Positions 21,061-33,470 of a stretch of DNA of 64,000 nucleotides are shown here, one piece after another. The DNA comes from Diadophis punctatus similis (lineage: Eukaryota > Chordata > Lepidosauria > Squamata > Dipsadidae), in the NCBI GenBank assembly GCA_023053685.1, contig JALIGW010000002.1, forward strand, positions 169,993,430 to 170,057,429. The letters are read 5' to 3'. Position 1 is the first letter of the stretch; each line of letters opens with the position of its first letter. The notes under the pieces were generated by a model. The model did no database searches, was not told the origin of the DNA, and saw nothing but the letters and a program-made list of their open reading frames with translations. A program made the position numbers and the translations under genes.

Positions 21061-22736
21061 AATATTTTTTTAAAAAAAACTTGGTAGGCAACTGGGAGCC
21101 AGTACAACTCTTTCAATCCAGTTATCATATGATCACTGTACTTTAAACAAATTAGCAACTTTGGTTATTATAATTTGCAGCAGTTGCAATTTCTGAATAC
21201 CGCTTAATTCATTCTTCCACAATACATGCATTTTGCATGTTTTTTTAAACTACAAATTACGTTGCAAAATTAAAAATAATACAGTTTGGTATTTAATTGT
21301 GTTTCCTTATAGGTTCTAAAAGTGTGAATTGAAAAAAGAATGTATTCATTTTTCAACATAATGAATTTCATCTCTTCCTTAGGCTTGAACAAACTGGCAT
21401 GTTGCTTACAGTTATCATAAAATAAAGTTTGATTGCTTCTGAGAGATCAATTTTTCAGCTGAATCAATTTCACTCCTCCCTGTGTTGGAACAAGTGTGTT
21501 GTTAATATTTTTGGTAAAAGAAATAATTGCTAATTAAGTTATGAGATAGAAGTTTATTATTTTCAAATATATTGATACTAGTTATCAATCTTAAACATCT
21601 AACCCATAGATTTGGGCCCCAATTTTATTATATAAGAGATTTGATGGTTTAGGATATTATTATGCAAATTACAGGATTACCATGAATACATGCGTGGTGA
21701 ATGTCAGTTATTGTGATTTTGCAATATTCTGTTCTTTAACCAGAAAAAAAAAGAAGATAATTTTGAGAAAGGCCATTTGTAGGGAAAAAGACGTACTAAC
21801 TCTGGTTTTTACCTCATTTTACCTTTTATCAAGTAGCAATGAAATTTTATCACTATGTAAAATGCTCATTTGTTAAACTGATAAAATTATACTGCAGGCA
21901 CTCTCTTTTTTATAAAAAGATGTTTACTACGATGAACTTTCTGAAAATTCTTCATTACTATGTAAATCTAAAATAATAAGCATGTGAAAATTGGCCAGGA
22001 GATGGGCGTTCATGAGAGAACAAGTAATGATTTCAGTCATTTTCAATGTTTCCTGTGGATAAAGAGGAGCGAAATAGTAACCCCTCCTATGTTATTAGAC
22101 TAGAGAAGTTATCATCCTTGATCAGTGGCCATGCTGGCAATGACTGATGAGAATCACTATCCAAAATCTTCTTGAAGTTTCCTACTCCTCATATAAGGAG
22201 ATTCATTTAGAATTAAGCAAAACTTTAAAAGTTTTTCATAATTCTTGACAACCATTGTTGATTTGATATTATGGGAATTGCAATCTAAAACTTCGGCCTT
22301 CACCTGCCTTAGAACAACTGGTGGATCATGCCTTCCAATTGCTATATGAACTTTTGAGTGAACACCAAAGTACTATTTTTATCATGTGAATTGCAATTCA
22401 TATAACTAAAAATGTAATTTCAGTTGAAGTTTCTGCACACCCATAGATTACTACAGAATCTCCACTATTGTACAAGCATGAGGAATAAGGCTTCCTTTTT
22501 TCATAAGTCGTCCTATTGTGTGGATGATACATGTAAGGCTTGAGCTTCAACTCAGTATACAAGGGGCTAATTCAGGTTGTTTTTTAATTGACACAGGCAG
22601 GCATGGTAGCAATTTGTTCCCATCACCCTTCAAAATTCTTCATGTTGTTCTTCTTTTCATGGGTGTTATGAAGCAGTGCCCATGCTGAGATAGTCTTAGG
22701 AGAGGAAGGAAGTGAAAAAAGCTTTCCTGCCTAATG
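21061..22736. other. No recognisable feature
   Basis: A+T-rich sequence; no element or exon recognised. Confidence 0.4.
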
Positions 22737-22744
22737 ATTAAGAC

Positions 22745-22920
22745 GCAGTGTTTCCCAACCTTGGCAACTTGAAGATATCTGGACTTCAACTCCCAGAATT
22801 CCCCAGCCAGCGAATGCTGGCTGGGGAATTCTGGGAGTTGAAGTCCAGATATTTGCTGGCTGGGGAATTCTGGGAGTTGAAGTCCAGATATCTTCAAGTT
22901 GCCAAGGTTGGGAAACACTG
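22745..22920. mobile_element. hAT MITE hairpin with duplicated inner arm
   Basis: Ends CAGTGTTTCCCAACC and GGTTGGGAAACACTG are perfect inverted repeats, and the pairing extends through the whole element. The right arm holds a 38-bp unit (tgctggctggggaattctgg...) twice in tandem at about 22815-22891, so the hairpin is asymmetric. Flanks attaagac and attaagag suggest a target duplication with one base of offset on the left. Confidence 0.85.
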
Positions 22921-22928
22921 ATTAAGAG

Positions 22929-25900
22929 AAAGAACTTGATAGGGAATAATAAAAAGGAATAGAGAGATGGGGGAAGGGATAGTGGATTAGGAGATCAGAT
23001 TAGAGTTTTTCCACTGACAGATATTTAAATGGATAGTAAAACTGTGGTAACTTGAAACCTGTCTATTGATTTCTAAAAAAAACCTTATTCATGCTCCAAA
23101 ATCAGGATGAGCTCCATTCTGGATCATCTCAAGGGAAATAGAGTATTTTTAGAACCAAGGATCTGACAGGGTGGTGTGGTTCTTGCACAGTCTCGTTATT
23201 AGCAGGTACAATCTATTCTCTATTTTCCCCCCTCTGGTGATACATTGAATATATTGCCAACATCACTGCAATAAAAAATATACCACCTAAACTAAATGAC
23301 ATAATTCTGATATAGAAATCCATTTTAGAAATAGATGGGGCTACTCTATCTTCCGTTCATATATTGTCTTTTTTGTAGCCTTGATATTTGCTTCTTTAAT
23401 TTGCATTGGTTTGCTTCAGAGAATAACAATTCAATTTAATTCATGATCTAGGGCAAATAGTAAGAAGCTAAATTTTGAAATTGCACCAAGTGTTAAATTG
23501 AGGCATAGAGAACATCTTGTGACAAAAATAAAATATTGTTATCAACTGTGCATACTGAATAGCATTAAAATATAGTGATGAGAAAGGAAAAGAATAAAGA
23601 AAAGAGAAAACAGATGGCTAAAAGTTTGATGTTGGGAATTGTTGCCAATAGCTCAGATCTTAGCAGCATATGGAAAAGTACGCAACAATGTGCAGCATAA
23701 AGAAACAAATTGTCTTAATTACATGGGAATAATTGGTTTTAAAAAGCAATAAAGCTCCATCTTTTAAAAATGAATGGTAGGGGTTTTTTTTAATGATGCC
23801 GCATTCTTTGAACATTCAAAATATGGTGTGTAATTTTTCACTTGCAACTATTTCGATCCATGGGCCACATTAAACTTTCTGCATGAGTCAAGTGGGGTGA
23901 GGGCAGAAGAAGCGAGCCAGGCCAGGATGAAAATAAAATTGGCCAAAGTCAATTAAATCGATGGACTTGTTTCTCCATAGTCAGTTTAAGCTGTATTGCT
24001 CCTATTAATTAAAATAAGGATTATGGTCATTATTCAGCATTCGTCTATTGGTTCCCAGAAAAGAATGAGTTGTTATGTCACTTTTAATAGGGAATAGCAG
24101 TATTAGAAATGCAGGAACGAAACAGAGATTGGATTTCATTCTAAAAATATTTCTCTGCTTTTAATGTGTCTTCTTCAGCAAGCACAAAAGATTTGCCTTT
24201 CTTTCTCATTTTCATGTGCTTGTTAGAATGTGAACCCAGAGGTTGGTGACTGCACTTTACATTTGTGTGCTTTGCCTAGGATATTTTTATTCTTTTTATA
24301 AACAATACAATATGATATTGTAATATTTTAATCTGTGCTTTCACACTTAGAACAGGGAGCAGGAGGCAGACGATTTTCAAGGGTCTAAAGTTTATACTGG
24401 CCTCTTCGCTCCCGTGGTGACCTCCTCAGTCAGAGACACTTCTAAATGTGAGCTGAGCCAGAATTTGGCTCCATTATCTGCCTGTTATTTACCATGTTAT
24501 ATTATCCCAAACACAGTAGTCCTCTAAGATGGCACATGATAGATATTCTGCCTTCCATTCAAAAGTAGCAAGCCATTAATTCACCTCCATCCTGAAACAT
24601 CTCTTCAGGCCCAGTGACATCTCTGAATAGGAATTATTTAGAAGTGACATCCATCTAACAAGGCATGCTGCCTTTCAACATTTCCACCTAAACTTAAACC
24701 TTAATCCTAACCATCATATAAATATACTTTTACAAACCAAAACATGTTCCTGGGAGACCCTTTTTTTCAAAGATTTCATGGTAAAAGATAATTAAAATAG
24801 GTGCCACCAGACTCTTCCCCCCCTCCCCTCTTTTCCTGATGTGTCCACCTGAGGATTCTTCAGTCTTTCTTCTCCAAGTTTTAGATTTTCTTGTCCAAAG
24901 TCTAGAAATAGAGAATATGACCAATCTTGGGCCGGTTTTGAAACACACCTAACCATCTAATCTTGCACGAGGGGAGTTTTATAACAGTAATAAGAAATTA
25001 TCTTTTAAAATGGATGAAGTCAAATCCACAGACTTAAACAGAAATTTATTTGGGGAAAGGAAAAGCGATGGGAAACAGAGAAACTGTGTTTGCTTCTTAT
25101 GTGCAGAAGTCCAAATTAACTCAATAGACTCTGCTTTATAAGCTAGTTACTTACTACCTCATTATACTGTATAAAATCCTGGATTGCATGCTTATCTCAG
25201 ACAGGATGGTTGGAGTGATTTGAGCCTCCTTCTTATGTATCTTATAGGAGGACCATCTTGATCCTTCTTCTTTCTTCTTCATTTGTCTTTTCTTTCAGCA
25301 CATCTTCCCAGTGTATTGAATGTGTAACTCAGGGGCCTTCAATAAATGTTGGAAAACAAATGAAGCTTGTGAAACCCGATACAGAATTATCTTGAGAAAC
25401 AACCTGAATGCTAGGGAATCAGGTTGTTGAAGTTAAAATTAGTTGTCGTGTTATAACCGGGGTTCTAAGGGTTTATTCTTTAGTGAGTCGATCAAGGGCA
25501 TTGATGAAGCATTCCTGGATCTAGACGGGAAATCAAATATATATAGGGCTAAATCCACCTTCCTAATTACCTGTAACGGAGATACAAAAGACAATGTAAT
25601 TTTAATCAGTTCTGCCCTTATATAAATGGGAATACAGAGGAGACACTCTTCTGGGAAATGAAAGCAGAATTCAATTTATTCAGGCTTCTCAATATACGTT
25701 TGAGTTTATCAGGTGCTTTGAGGCACTCTTGTGCCATAACAAAATAAGGGACTTGTCATACATTCTCTGGCAACCTTGTTCTTCATCTATGTTCCCATGA
25801 TGTTGACTTCATCTTATTACAGTTTCTGAGACAGGTTTTATTTGCCCTGAGCTGTAGCAAATGTTAAAGTAGTGTTTCACCCCTCAAGCCAATCCTATTT

Positions 25901-28001
25901 AATGATTGCTGCAATGTGAGCAACATCTGCTAGGTTTCATCATCTGTTATATCAGAAAAAGAGTAAGTGATGAACTTGGGTGGAATCAGAGGTCCTTATT
26001 GGCCATTTGAGCTTGTTATAGACAGCTCTTCCCAACTCCAGCCAGCCTTGTCTGCTGTCATTTTGCTTTTGTTTCCCTAAAGAATTGGACACAGAGGAAT
26101 CCAGAAGTCAGCATTTGTTGTCTTTATAAAGAAAGGAATAGCAGAGAAATCTTAAAAATGCTGTTTGTGATTCAACTCCCTTTTTTAAACTCTGGTGTTT
26201 TTTTTAAATTCATCTTAGGTTATAATTGAAAAGGCAAAGGAATGAGCTTAGAGATGATCAATAAAGAGTCCTTCAGGTAGCCTTTCCGCTACAGGTCTAT
26301 GGTTGGAAGATACTTTTCTCACCAGCTGATGATATGCAAAACAGTGGTGAGCAGGAAAGCTGGAGGAATAGAGCAATCACTGTGTTTATCTCATGCTACA
26401 CACCACATTAGAACAATATTGGTTGGACAGTGATTCAGAACAAAGGGAGGGAGGTGAGATGGAACTGAACGATACTTTTCTGCTAACTGAAGAGTGGATC
26501 ACACTTTAACCCAGCAGCATGTGAAAGAGGGATAGATAGATGAGAAATGGAATCATAGACCACTGAAAACATAATAGAGTGGTTATTGGCAGTACCAATA
26601 TAAAATGCCCTGGGTTTACATCAACCCTATTTGTGGGAGTAGTCATGTTTTTTCCTCTTTCAGAAATAGTTAAAATATATTCCTTGTCCTTCTCCCAACA
26701 TTCTGGCCTCTAAGCATTGGGAAGAACAATTTGGTGGTATACTTACACTGTGGACCAGTTACATGCACGTGTAAAATCAATGGCATAATTGACATATGAA
26801 ATATTAAATCATACTTTTATGATATATAATGTCAAACCTGAAATAAAATAATGTTTAATGCATACACTTTATTCCACTGACAGTAATAAATAATCAAGAT
26901 ATATGTGAATATATGAAGGACCTGTTCTTATGACAGCTCTTAGGATTTGTTCTTATAGCTATTGTTATTTCTCATATCTTCTTTCAAGATGTCAAGGATC
27001 TTTTTGCTATCCATCCTTCCTCTCACAGATTTAAGAAAAACAAATTATGCCATTCCCATAATTCAGAGAAATTACTTTTACTGTTAACATTTGGAAGAGA
27101 TGTCATCTTTATCATTTTATAACCCCATCAAAACCTAATAGCATGAACAGAGTACCTTCCTATGTGGACTCTATAAGGCTTTTTGAAATAGGCATAATCT
27201 TGCAGGCAATTGTGAGGAATGATGTGCATATTAAATATGATGTTTATGGGCATATGTTAGGGCATATGACCAGCATTTTTGTTTTGCAAGCAATTTTACA
27301 GCAGCCTCAAGAACAAGTCAGGAAATTAAATGCAAGGTTTTCCAAATCCAAAATTTTTAATCTGGGGAGAAAAATTAATAGGATAGATTTCAAAACAAAT
27401 GAGTGGGAAAATGAATATTTTAAATGTTCCAAATGTGCATTTAAATTTAAACTAGGCAGCATTTCTTTTTCTTCACAGTGTACATTTTATTTAGTCAGTT
27501 TTGAAAACCTGCACAAAATGAATGAGAATATTAAATGTGGCATTTCTCTTTGAAGTAACAAGCATCCCACAAAATATATTCAACAACTTATAGCCAGTGA
27601 AGAAGAAAACCATTTTCTGCCATTATGTTGTCAACTTAACTACACTAAACCATCCTAAAATATCTCTATGCAATCTCAATGATTAACAGTGATTTCCTTC
27701 CCTGGAATAAGAAGTGTTTTCTGTTTTAATACAGTATCCACATTATAAAGAAATTTGAGGGATGGATCGTTAATAACATCCATAACTCCCAGTTTTAGCC
27801 CAAGCTAGACCGATTTGGCATCTCCTAATATAGCAACCTAAAAATACATCATAAAAATTAAAGATGGAAAGGAAAGTGCAAATTCCCTACCTTGAATTCC
27901 TAGAACATATAATTCAACAACAGCTTAACCAATGAACTACTAAGAAGAAAACAACACTCCCAGCAAATGACAGGGCACGCTACTTGTATATTTAATAGAT
28001 T
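22929..28001. other. 5-kb interval with no recognised repeat
   Basis: The longest stretch in the window in which I recognise no transposon or microsatellite. It is A+T-rich. The largest open frame (27143-27553, 136 codons) has no domain, no composition shift and no splice or conservation support. Non-coding regulatory sequence is possible but cannot be judged from one genome. Confidence 0.4.
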
Positions 28002-28510
28002 AACAGAGTTGGAAGGGACCTTGCAGGTCATCTAGTCCAACCCCCTGCCCAAGCAGGAGACCCTATATCTGCTTCTACCTAGGATCAAACTCACAACCTC
28101 CTGATTGTGAGGCAAGAGCTCCACCTCTAGGCCACAGCAGCTGGGTATAACAGAGTTGGACGGGACCTCAGAGGTGTTCAAGCAGAAGACCCTATACCAA
28201 ACCAGAGAAAAGGCTGTCCAATCTCTTCTTAAAAACCTCCAGTGATGGAGAACCCACAACTTCTGGAGGCAAGCTGTTCCACTGATTAATTGTTGTCACT
28301 GGTTGGATCTCTCTTTGATAAGCTTCCATCTTTTACATCATGTCCTGCCCTCAAGTACTTAGGTTGAGACCCTCTTCTCTGTGATAACCCCTCAAATATT
28401 GGAAAACTCCTATCATGTCACCCCAACATCTTTTTTGTATCAGGGTGACCAAAACTGGGTGCAATATTCCAAGTGTGTTCTTACCAGTGCAGTATACAGT
28501 GGTACTATAT
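28002..28510 (-). mobile_element. CR1 LINE 3' region with embedded SINE head
   Basis: Reading the minus strand, sequence resembling CR1 ORF2 (28510 to about 28200) leads into the 3' end. The phrase gaccctata and an agagttgga-type 3' end occur twice (about 28013-28067 and 28150-28198). Between them, at 28072-28145, lies a tRNA-derived SINE head (ctcacaatcaggaggttgtg on the minus strand). Either the SINE inserted and duplicated part of the tail, or two CR1 ends lie next to each other. Confidence 0.7.
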
Positions 28511-29639
28511 AAACAGAGAGTAAACCCCACTCCCTTCTAGACTGATGATGTTAGCTAGTTGGGTAATGAAACAACCAAGCTCAGAGACACCAAGGACTCC
28601 ACAATCCAATTAATTGGATTACAGTCCAATTAATTGGATTAAGATCATAAATGACCTGGCTTGATCTAGCCAATAGATATATAAATGTATAATACAAAAG
28701 TCCTAATTTTCCAGATATTCATACTTGGAATTATGTAGCCTCTATGTTCATATACATTCCCATTATACTTGTGCTTATTCATTTTCCACATTTTATCTCA
28801 TCAATCTCTATTTGTATATAAAGAGCAGCTAAGGATTGCAGATAACAAAAAATTCAGTATACATTCCTTGCCCCAAACACGCACACATATGCAAATATAC
28901 ACAACAGGAAAGACCAAAAAAAATCTCAAAATAGAATTGTAGTACATAATATCAGCATCAGGGATTAGATAAACCTGAAGAAAATACTCATATATCATCA
29001 CCTGGCACTAAACATGGCTTCACCTGGTGCCAGACTGAATGCCAGGTGAATCTCTGTCTTCACTGCTCCTTGATTATAGGTCTGTCTACATATATGTTCT
29101 TCTTGACCATTTTTACATACATACATTTGTATGCTTCCATATGTTCACAAAATGAACATAGCATGGGTAATTATATCTTCCATATTATAATTATTATGAA
29201 ATAACTACTAGCTAAATTAACTTTCTCAGACATTTCTAATGATCTGTTTATGTATTTGTTTTATGATGTGATGCTCATTCATTCTTTCATTATAAGGAAA
29301 ACATATCAATGTATTTCTTTTATACTGATCATTCACTTTTATATAAAGTAAAATTCACATTGGTTCAGCATCCATTTAGTCTTGGTCTTCTTGTGTTGTT
29401 TTATTGCATGCTTCTTAAATAACGTTCTCACACTGAATTCAACTTACTTTTATGTTTCTCTTGACTTCTCTCTCTTATTTCAAATATATTAAAACATGCA
29501 GAACAGGGCTTTATACAAAACTAATTATCCTTCTTTCAACAAACACATATTCTTCAGATCATATACTATCCAAAACCTTTTTGCCACCCTTTGCACACCA
29601 TAATTATTTCAATCCTATTCCCATACTTAGTAAACATTC
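28511..29639. other. A+T-rich sequence, possibly an eroded LINE 3' region
   Basis: Contains an 18-bp near-palindromic phrase twice (tccaattaattggatta, about 28605-28640). It lies downstream, on the minus strand, of the RTE-like LINE fragment at 29640-29857 and may be its decayed 3' part, but I cannot show this. Confidence 0.3.
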
Positions 29640-29857
29640 GACTAATGTATACAAATTCATCTACTTGCTCTGTTTTTGCCTTTTATCTATAGCTTGCAAT
29701 TTTTTGCTCAATTTTTCTGTCAAATACAACTACCACTGTCTTTGAGATGTTAATTTTCAGATCTATCTTCAGTTCACCTCTAACTTCCTTATACATTTAT
29801 CCATAGATATATTAAACAACAAAGAGAGAATACATATTTATGGATTAAAAATAAAAG
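29640..29857 (-). pseudogene. RTE-like LINE reverse transcriptase, part after motif B
   Basis: On the minus strand a translated stretch reads CILSLLFNISMDKCIREVRG, then NISKTVVVVFDRK and KTEQVDEFVYISRMFTK, with an in-frame stop between the last two. These resemble the 'gcVmSPwLFNiymDkc', 'KTkVMVv' and 'veqVdeFvYLGrmfT' blocks of RTE-like LINE RTs. The catalytic YADD segment expected between the first two blocks is absent, so there is a deletion. The upstream part of the same protein is at 32207-32485, on the far side of the CR1 insertion. Confidence 0.55.
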
Positions 29858-32023
29858 AACCCTTTTCCAACAGTGATCACAGCATGATTGACTTCTGTCT
29901 CAATATACACCTTTACAAAAATCAACATAATGATGGGATCCCCAGTTATAATTTTAAAAAAGCCAACTATGATCTCATAAACACTAACCTCTCATCTCTT
30001 GATTGGCAAACCCTATTCACTGGCTGTAATACTGCCAAAGACCATTTTAACATTTTCTTACTTGAAGTCAAAAGAGTCATTAAACTATACGTACCACTAA
30101 TAACTCCCCAAAACAGGAAAAACAAACTACCCATAAGAATAAGGAAGCAAAAAAAATCTCTTTGGCGAAAAAACAAAACTGGCTACATAGCCAACTTCAA
30201 AAAACACTACAAAAACTTGCGCCAACAAATAAAGACTAAATGCACCAATTATCATATCAAACAAGAGGAAAACCTCCTGCACATGAAATCCAACTGTGCA
30301 TTCTACAATTTTGTAAACAACAAGCTTAAAGAGACGAGATCCATTCCACCCCTAAAAGGACCTAACAACAAAGACTGTAATGATGAAGCTGTTAAAGCCA
30401 ACCTCTTTAATACATTCTTCAGCTCAGTCTTTGTAAACAGCAACAACTTATGTCCAATATTTCCTAGTCAAACCACAAACAATTACGATGATCTAATACA
30501 CACCGATTTTACAGAAAACAACGTTTGAAAGACACTACGCAATCTAAAACCATCTTTATCCATTGGACCAGATGGACTATGTGCCTACTTCTTAAAAAAA
30601 ATTTACCACTGCCCTAGCAGAACCTCTGAGCATAATTTTTGATAAATCTTTCAGGACCAGCTCTCTATCCAACCTATGGTCACTAACCACGGTCATCCTT
30701 ATCTTCAAAAAGGGAGAGCCCAGCCTAGTTAAAAATTACAGACCAATCTCTTTAAGTTGTGTCACCTGCAAAGTCATGGAATCAATCATTAACCAATCCA
30801 TTACCCTCCACTTAGAGACAAACAACCTACTCTTTCACAAACAATTTGGTTTCAGAAAAAAATTATCCTGCAATCTGCAACTTCTACACTGTAAAAACAT
30901 ATGGACTACACAACTCAACCAGGGCAAAGCAATAGACACAATTTACATAGACTTCTGCAAAGCCTTTGACTCAGTGATACATGACAAACTACTTCTAAAA
31001 CTAAAATCGTATGGCATTTCTGGACCCCTGCACAAATGGATAACTGCGTTCCTGTCAAACAGGCAACAAGTGGTCAAAATAGGAAGTGCTTTATCAAACC
31101 CTGTACCTGTTAACAGCGGTGTTCCCCAAGGCAGCATTTTAGGACCAACTCTTCTTATTCTTTACATAAATGACATTTGTGATAATACAAAAAGCAACTA
31201 CGTCCTCTTCGCAGATGATGTAAAACTATTCAACACCACCGACAATATTACTGCCCTTCAAAAAGACCTTGACTATGTATCAGAATGGTCAGACAAGTGG
31301 CAACTTCTAATCTCAATCAACAAATGCTCGGTCTTACACATTGGCAAAAATAATCAGAACACAAAATACAAACTAGGTGATCATGACCTTGATGACAATC
31401 CTCACTCAGTAAAGGACCTTGGTGTACTCATCTCTAATGATCTAAGTGCCAGAGCCCACTGCAACAGCATTGCTAAGAAGGCATTAAGAGTGGTTAACCA
31501 AATCTTGCGTAGCTTCTTCTCTGGTAATATTGTACTTTTAACCAGAGCATATAAAACATTTGCTAGACCAATTCTCGAATACAGCTCATCTGTTTGGAAC
31601 CCACACTACTTATTGGACATTAATACAATTGAGAATGTCCAAAGATATTTCATGAGAAAAGTACTACACTCCTCTGTTTGCAACAGAATACTTTATGCCA
31701 CTAGACTTAAAATTTTGGGCCTAGAAAATTTAGAACTACGCCGCCTTTGATCTGACCTAAGTGTAGCACACAAAATTATCTGCTACAATGTCCTACCTGT
31801 CAATGACTACTTCAGCTTCAACCGCAACAATACACGAGTTCACAATAGATACAAACTTAATGTAAACCGCTCCAAACTTGATTGTAGAAAATTCTACTTC
31901 AGCAACAGAGTGGTCAATGCCTGGAACACATTACCTGACTCTGTAGTTTCTTCCCCAAACCCCCAAAATGTTAACCTTAGACTGTCTACCATTGACCTCA
32001 CCCCATTCCTAAGAGGTCTGTAA
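29858..32023 (+). pseudogene. CR1 ORF2 reverse transcriptase, broken
   Basis: ORF2 proteins of CR1 LINEs nick DNA and copy the element RNA into the target. Here the frame opens inside the end of the endonuclease domain (SDHSMIDF). It passes the pre-RT linker rich in Lys and Asn, with an in-frame TGA at about 30526, and then shifts frame near an A8 run at about 30594-30601. The RT core follows in the new frame: motif A with YIDFCKAFDSVIHD (about 30946-30987), motif B SGVPQGSILGP (about 31115-31147) and catalytic FADDVKLF (about 31207-31230). The C-terminal block RPILEYSSSVWNP is present. A second TGA at 31748-31750 sits where related copies suggest Arg, so it is probably a CGA to TGA change. 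After it the frame continues through FSNRVVNAWN to VDLTPFLRGL-like residues and TAA at 32021. Three disabling changes make it non-functional. Confidence 0.85.
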
Positions 32024-32206
32024 GGGGCATGCATAAGCACACCAGCGTGCCTACCGTCCCTGTCAAAATGTACCTATGTATTCGTAAAATATCATGTACT
32101 CATAACCATGCTTGTACTTCTTATATATCCACAATCATGTTTATACTTTGTCTGTAATCATATACATGCTTGACAAAATAAATAAAAATAAATAAATATA
32201 AATATC
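29858..32206 (+). mobile_element. CR1 LINE, 5'-truncated, inserted in an older LINE
   Basis: About 2.35 kb: the end of the endonuclease region, the whole RT and C-terminal part of ORF2, a 3' UTR (ggggcatgcataagcacacc) and an (AAATA)n tail at about 32178-32203. Both flanks belong to one minus-strand RTE-like LINE, so this is a nested insertion. The 5' limit is set by the first CR1-like codons (PFSNSDHSMIDF at 29858-29895). Confidence 0.8.
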
Positions 32207-32900
32207 CTAGTTCAGTCTTCTGCTGAGCATTTCATTTATTCTCTCAAATATTTTACTTTGTATCCTATTATAGCACTCATGTTCCATATTCAGCAACCAA
32301 CCTTCAACTTCAGACTTACCCAAAGCATTCCACAATTCAAGCTTACTCATTTTACTATACGTTTTTGCTAAGCATACAATAAAAAAAATTTTCTTGGATG
32401 CATACATCCTTGGATCATCTGCTGAAGAACAAAAACTGTTCTTCATCTTCCACTCACCCACTCTCTGACTGGCAAGAAACTGCATTTTCTAAATTTTGTT
32501 TACCATCATCCAATGGTCAGGACGAATGAAGTCCTTACACAACGCAAATCTTACAACTGTTCCATAAGCAAAACACACCATTATTTTAACATTTCTCAAG
32601 CTTACACTATCTACATTAGCAGGATGCAGTTTTTCAACCTTTTTAAAGCATTAATTGTATCTTCCCATTTTTTTTCTTGTCATTATGCTAACATTTATAA
32701 CATTTATTTCAATACCATTTTTTTCCATATCAGTATCTTTCCTATTCAGATATTCAAAATCCCAGCATTTCCACATTTCTGTTTCACCCCAAATCATTCC
32801 ATGACTGACTTTTTTAATTTCATTCACTCTGTTGGAAGCTCCTTGTTTAGCCCTTTTCACCAACCTCCATCATAATTGCTCTTTTTTCCTCTGGCTTGCA
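32207..32900 (-). pseudogene. RTE-like LINE, upstream RT fragment
   Basis: A 92-codon minus-strand frame (32207-32485) contains KLELWNALGKSEVEGWLLN and CYNRIQSKIFERINEMLSRR. These recall the RTE-like block 'LW..L.kygv.gwLLn.i..lY..s.a.vrvn...s..f'. The continuation, CILSLLFN..., is found at 29838-29857 across the CR1 insertion. From 32500 to 32900 the sequence is more decayed, with a 70-codon minus-strand frame at 32651-32863 of unclear affinity. No working enzyme remains. Confidence 0.5.
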
Positions 32901-33139
32901 CTTTTTTTACTTTATTCTTTGTAACTTTACTCTTTTCTTCTCCAAAATAATACATCTTTCTTTCTCTCATTTTCTGCAGCATTCTTTTATATGCTTTTTT
33001 CTCTCTGTCGTTTTACTTTATTATTCTAAGTGTCCCTTTTCATACTTCCAATTATTGTAATTCTGAATATTTGATTATTCTGTTTAACATAATTATTTTC
33101 ATTTTATTTCAAATAATTTCCATGTTATCTTTCATTGCA

Positions 33140-33240
33140 TACACTTTTCATTTATTCATTTATTTATTTGTATAGTTATTTATTTATTTTTCATAGTTTT
33201 CCCTCAGGGACTCAGAGACTCTGGCCAGCATACAATAAAA
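33140..33240 (-). mobile_element. Possible L2 LINE tail
   Basis: TTTATTTATTT repeats followed by ccctcagggactcagagact, loosely resembling the minus-strand L2 3' tail at 12184. Short and diverged. Confidence 0.3.
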
Positions 33241-33261
33241 AAACAAAATGAGACTGTAGTT

Positions 33262-33470
33262 CCAATCCTGCCTTAACCATGAAAGCTGACTAGGTGACTT
33301 TGGGCTACTCACTTTCTCACAGCCCAACTCACCTCACATGGTTCTTCTTGTGGGGAAAATAGGAAAAGGGGGAAGGAGTATTAGAAGGAGTTCACCATCT
33401 TGAGTTAGTTATAAAAGTAATAAAAGTGAAATTAAAAATAAATAAATAAATAAATAGTTAAAATATAAAA
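33262..33470 (+). mobile_element. MIR-like CORE-SINE of squamates
   Basis: Contains gctgactaggtgactttggg, cagcccaactcacctcacat, gggaaggagtattagaagga and ataaaagtaataaaagtgaa, then AAATAAATAAATAAAT. The same ordered blocks occur at 50357-50537. Confidence 0.6.

Noticed and set aside
20166..21091. Several overlapping 66-165 codon frames on both strands in the GC-rich interior of the 19-kb hAT element
   Set aside because: GC-rich DNA has few stops. The frames overlap in several phases and none shows a transposase or host domain, so I describe the interior as cargo of unknown origin rather than as genes.
27143..27553. 136-codon open frame, the longest in the repeat-poor interval
   Set aside because: No domain, signal peptide or biased codon use; composition equals the A+T-rich surroundings; no splice or promoter context.
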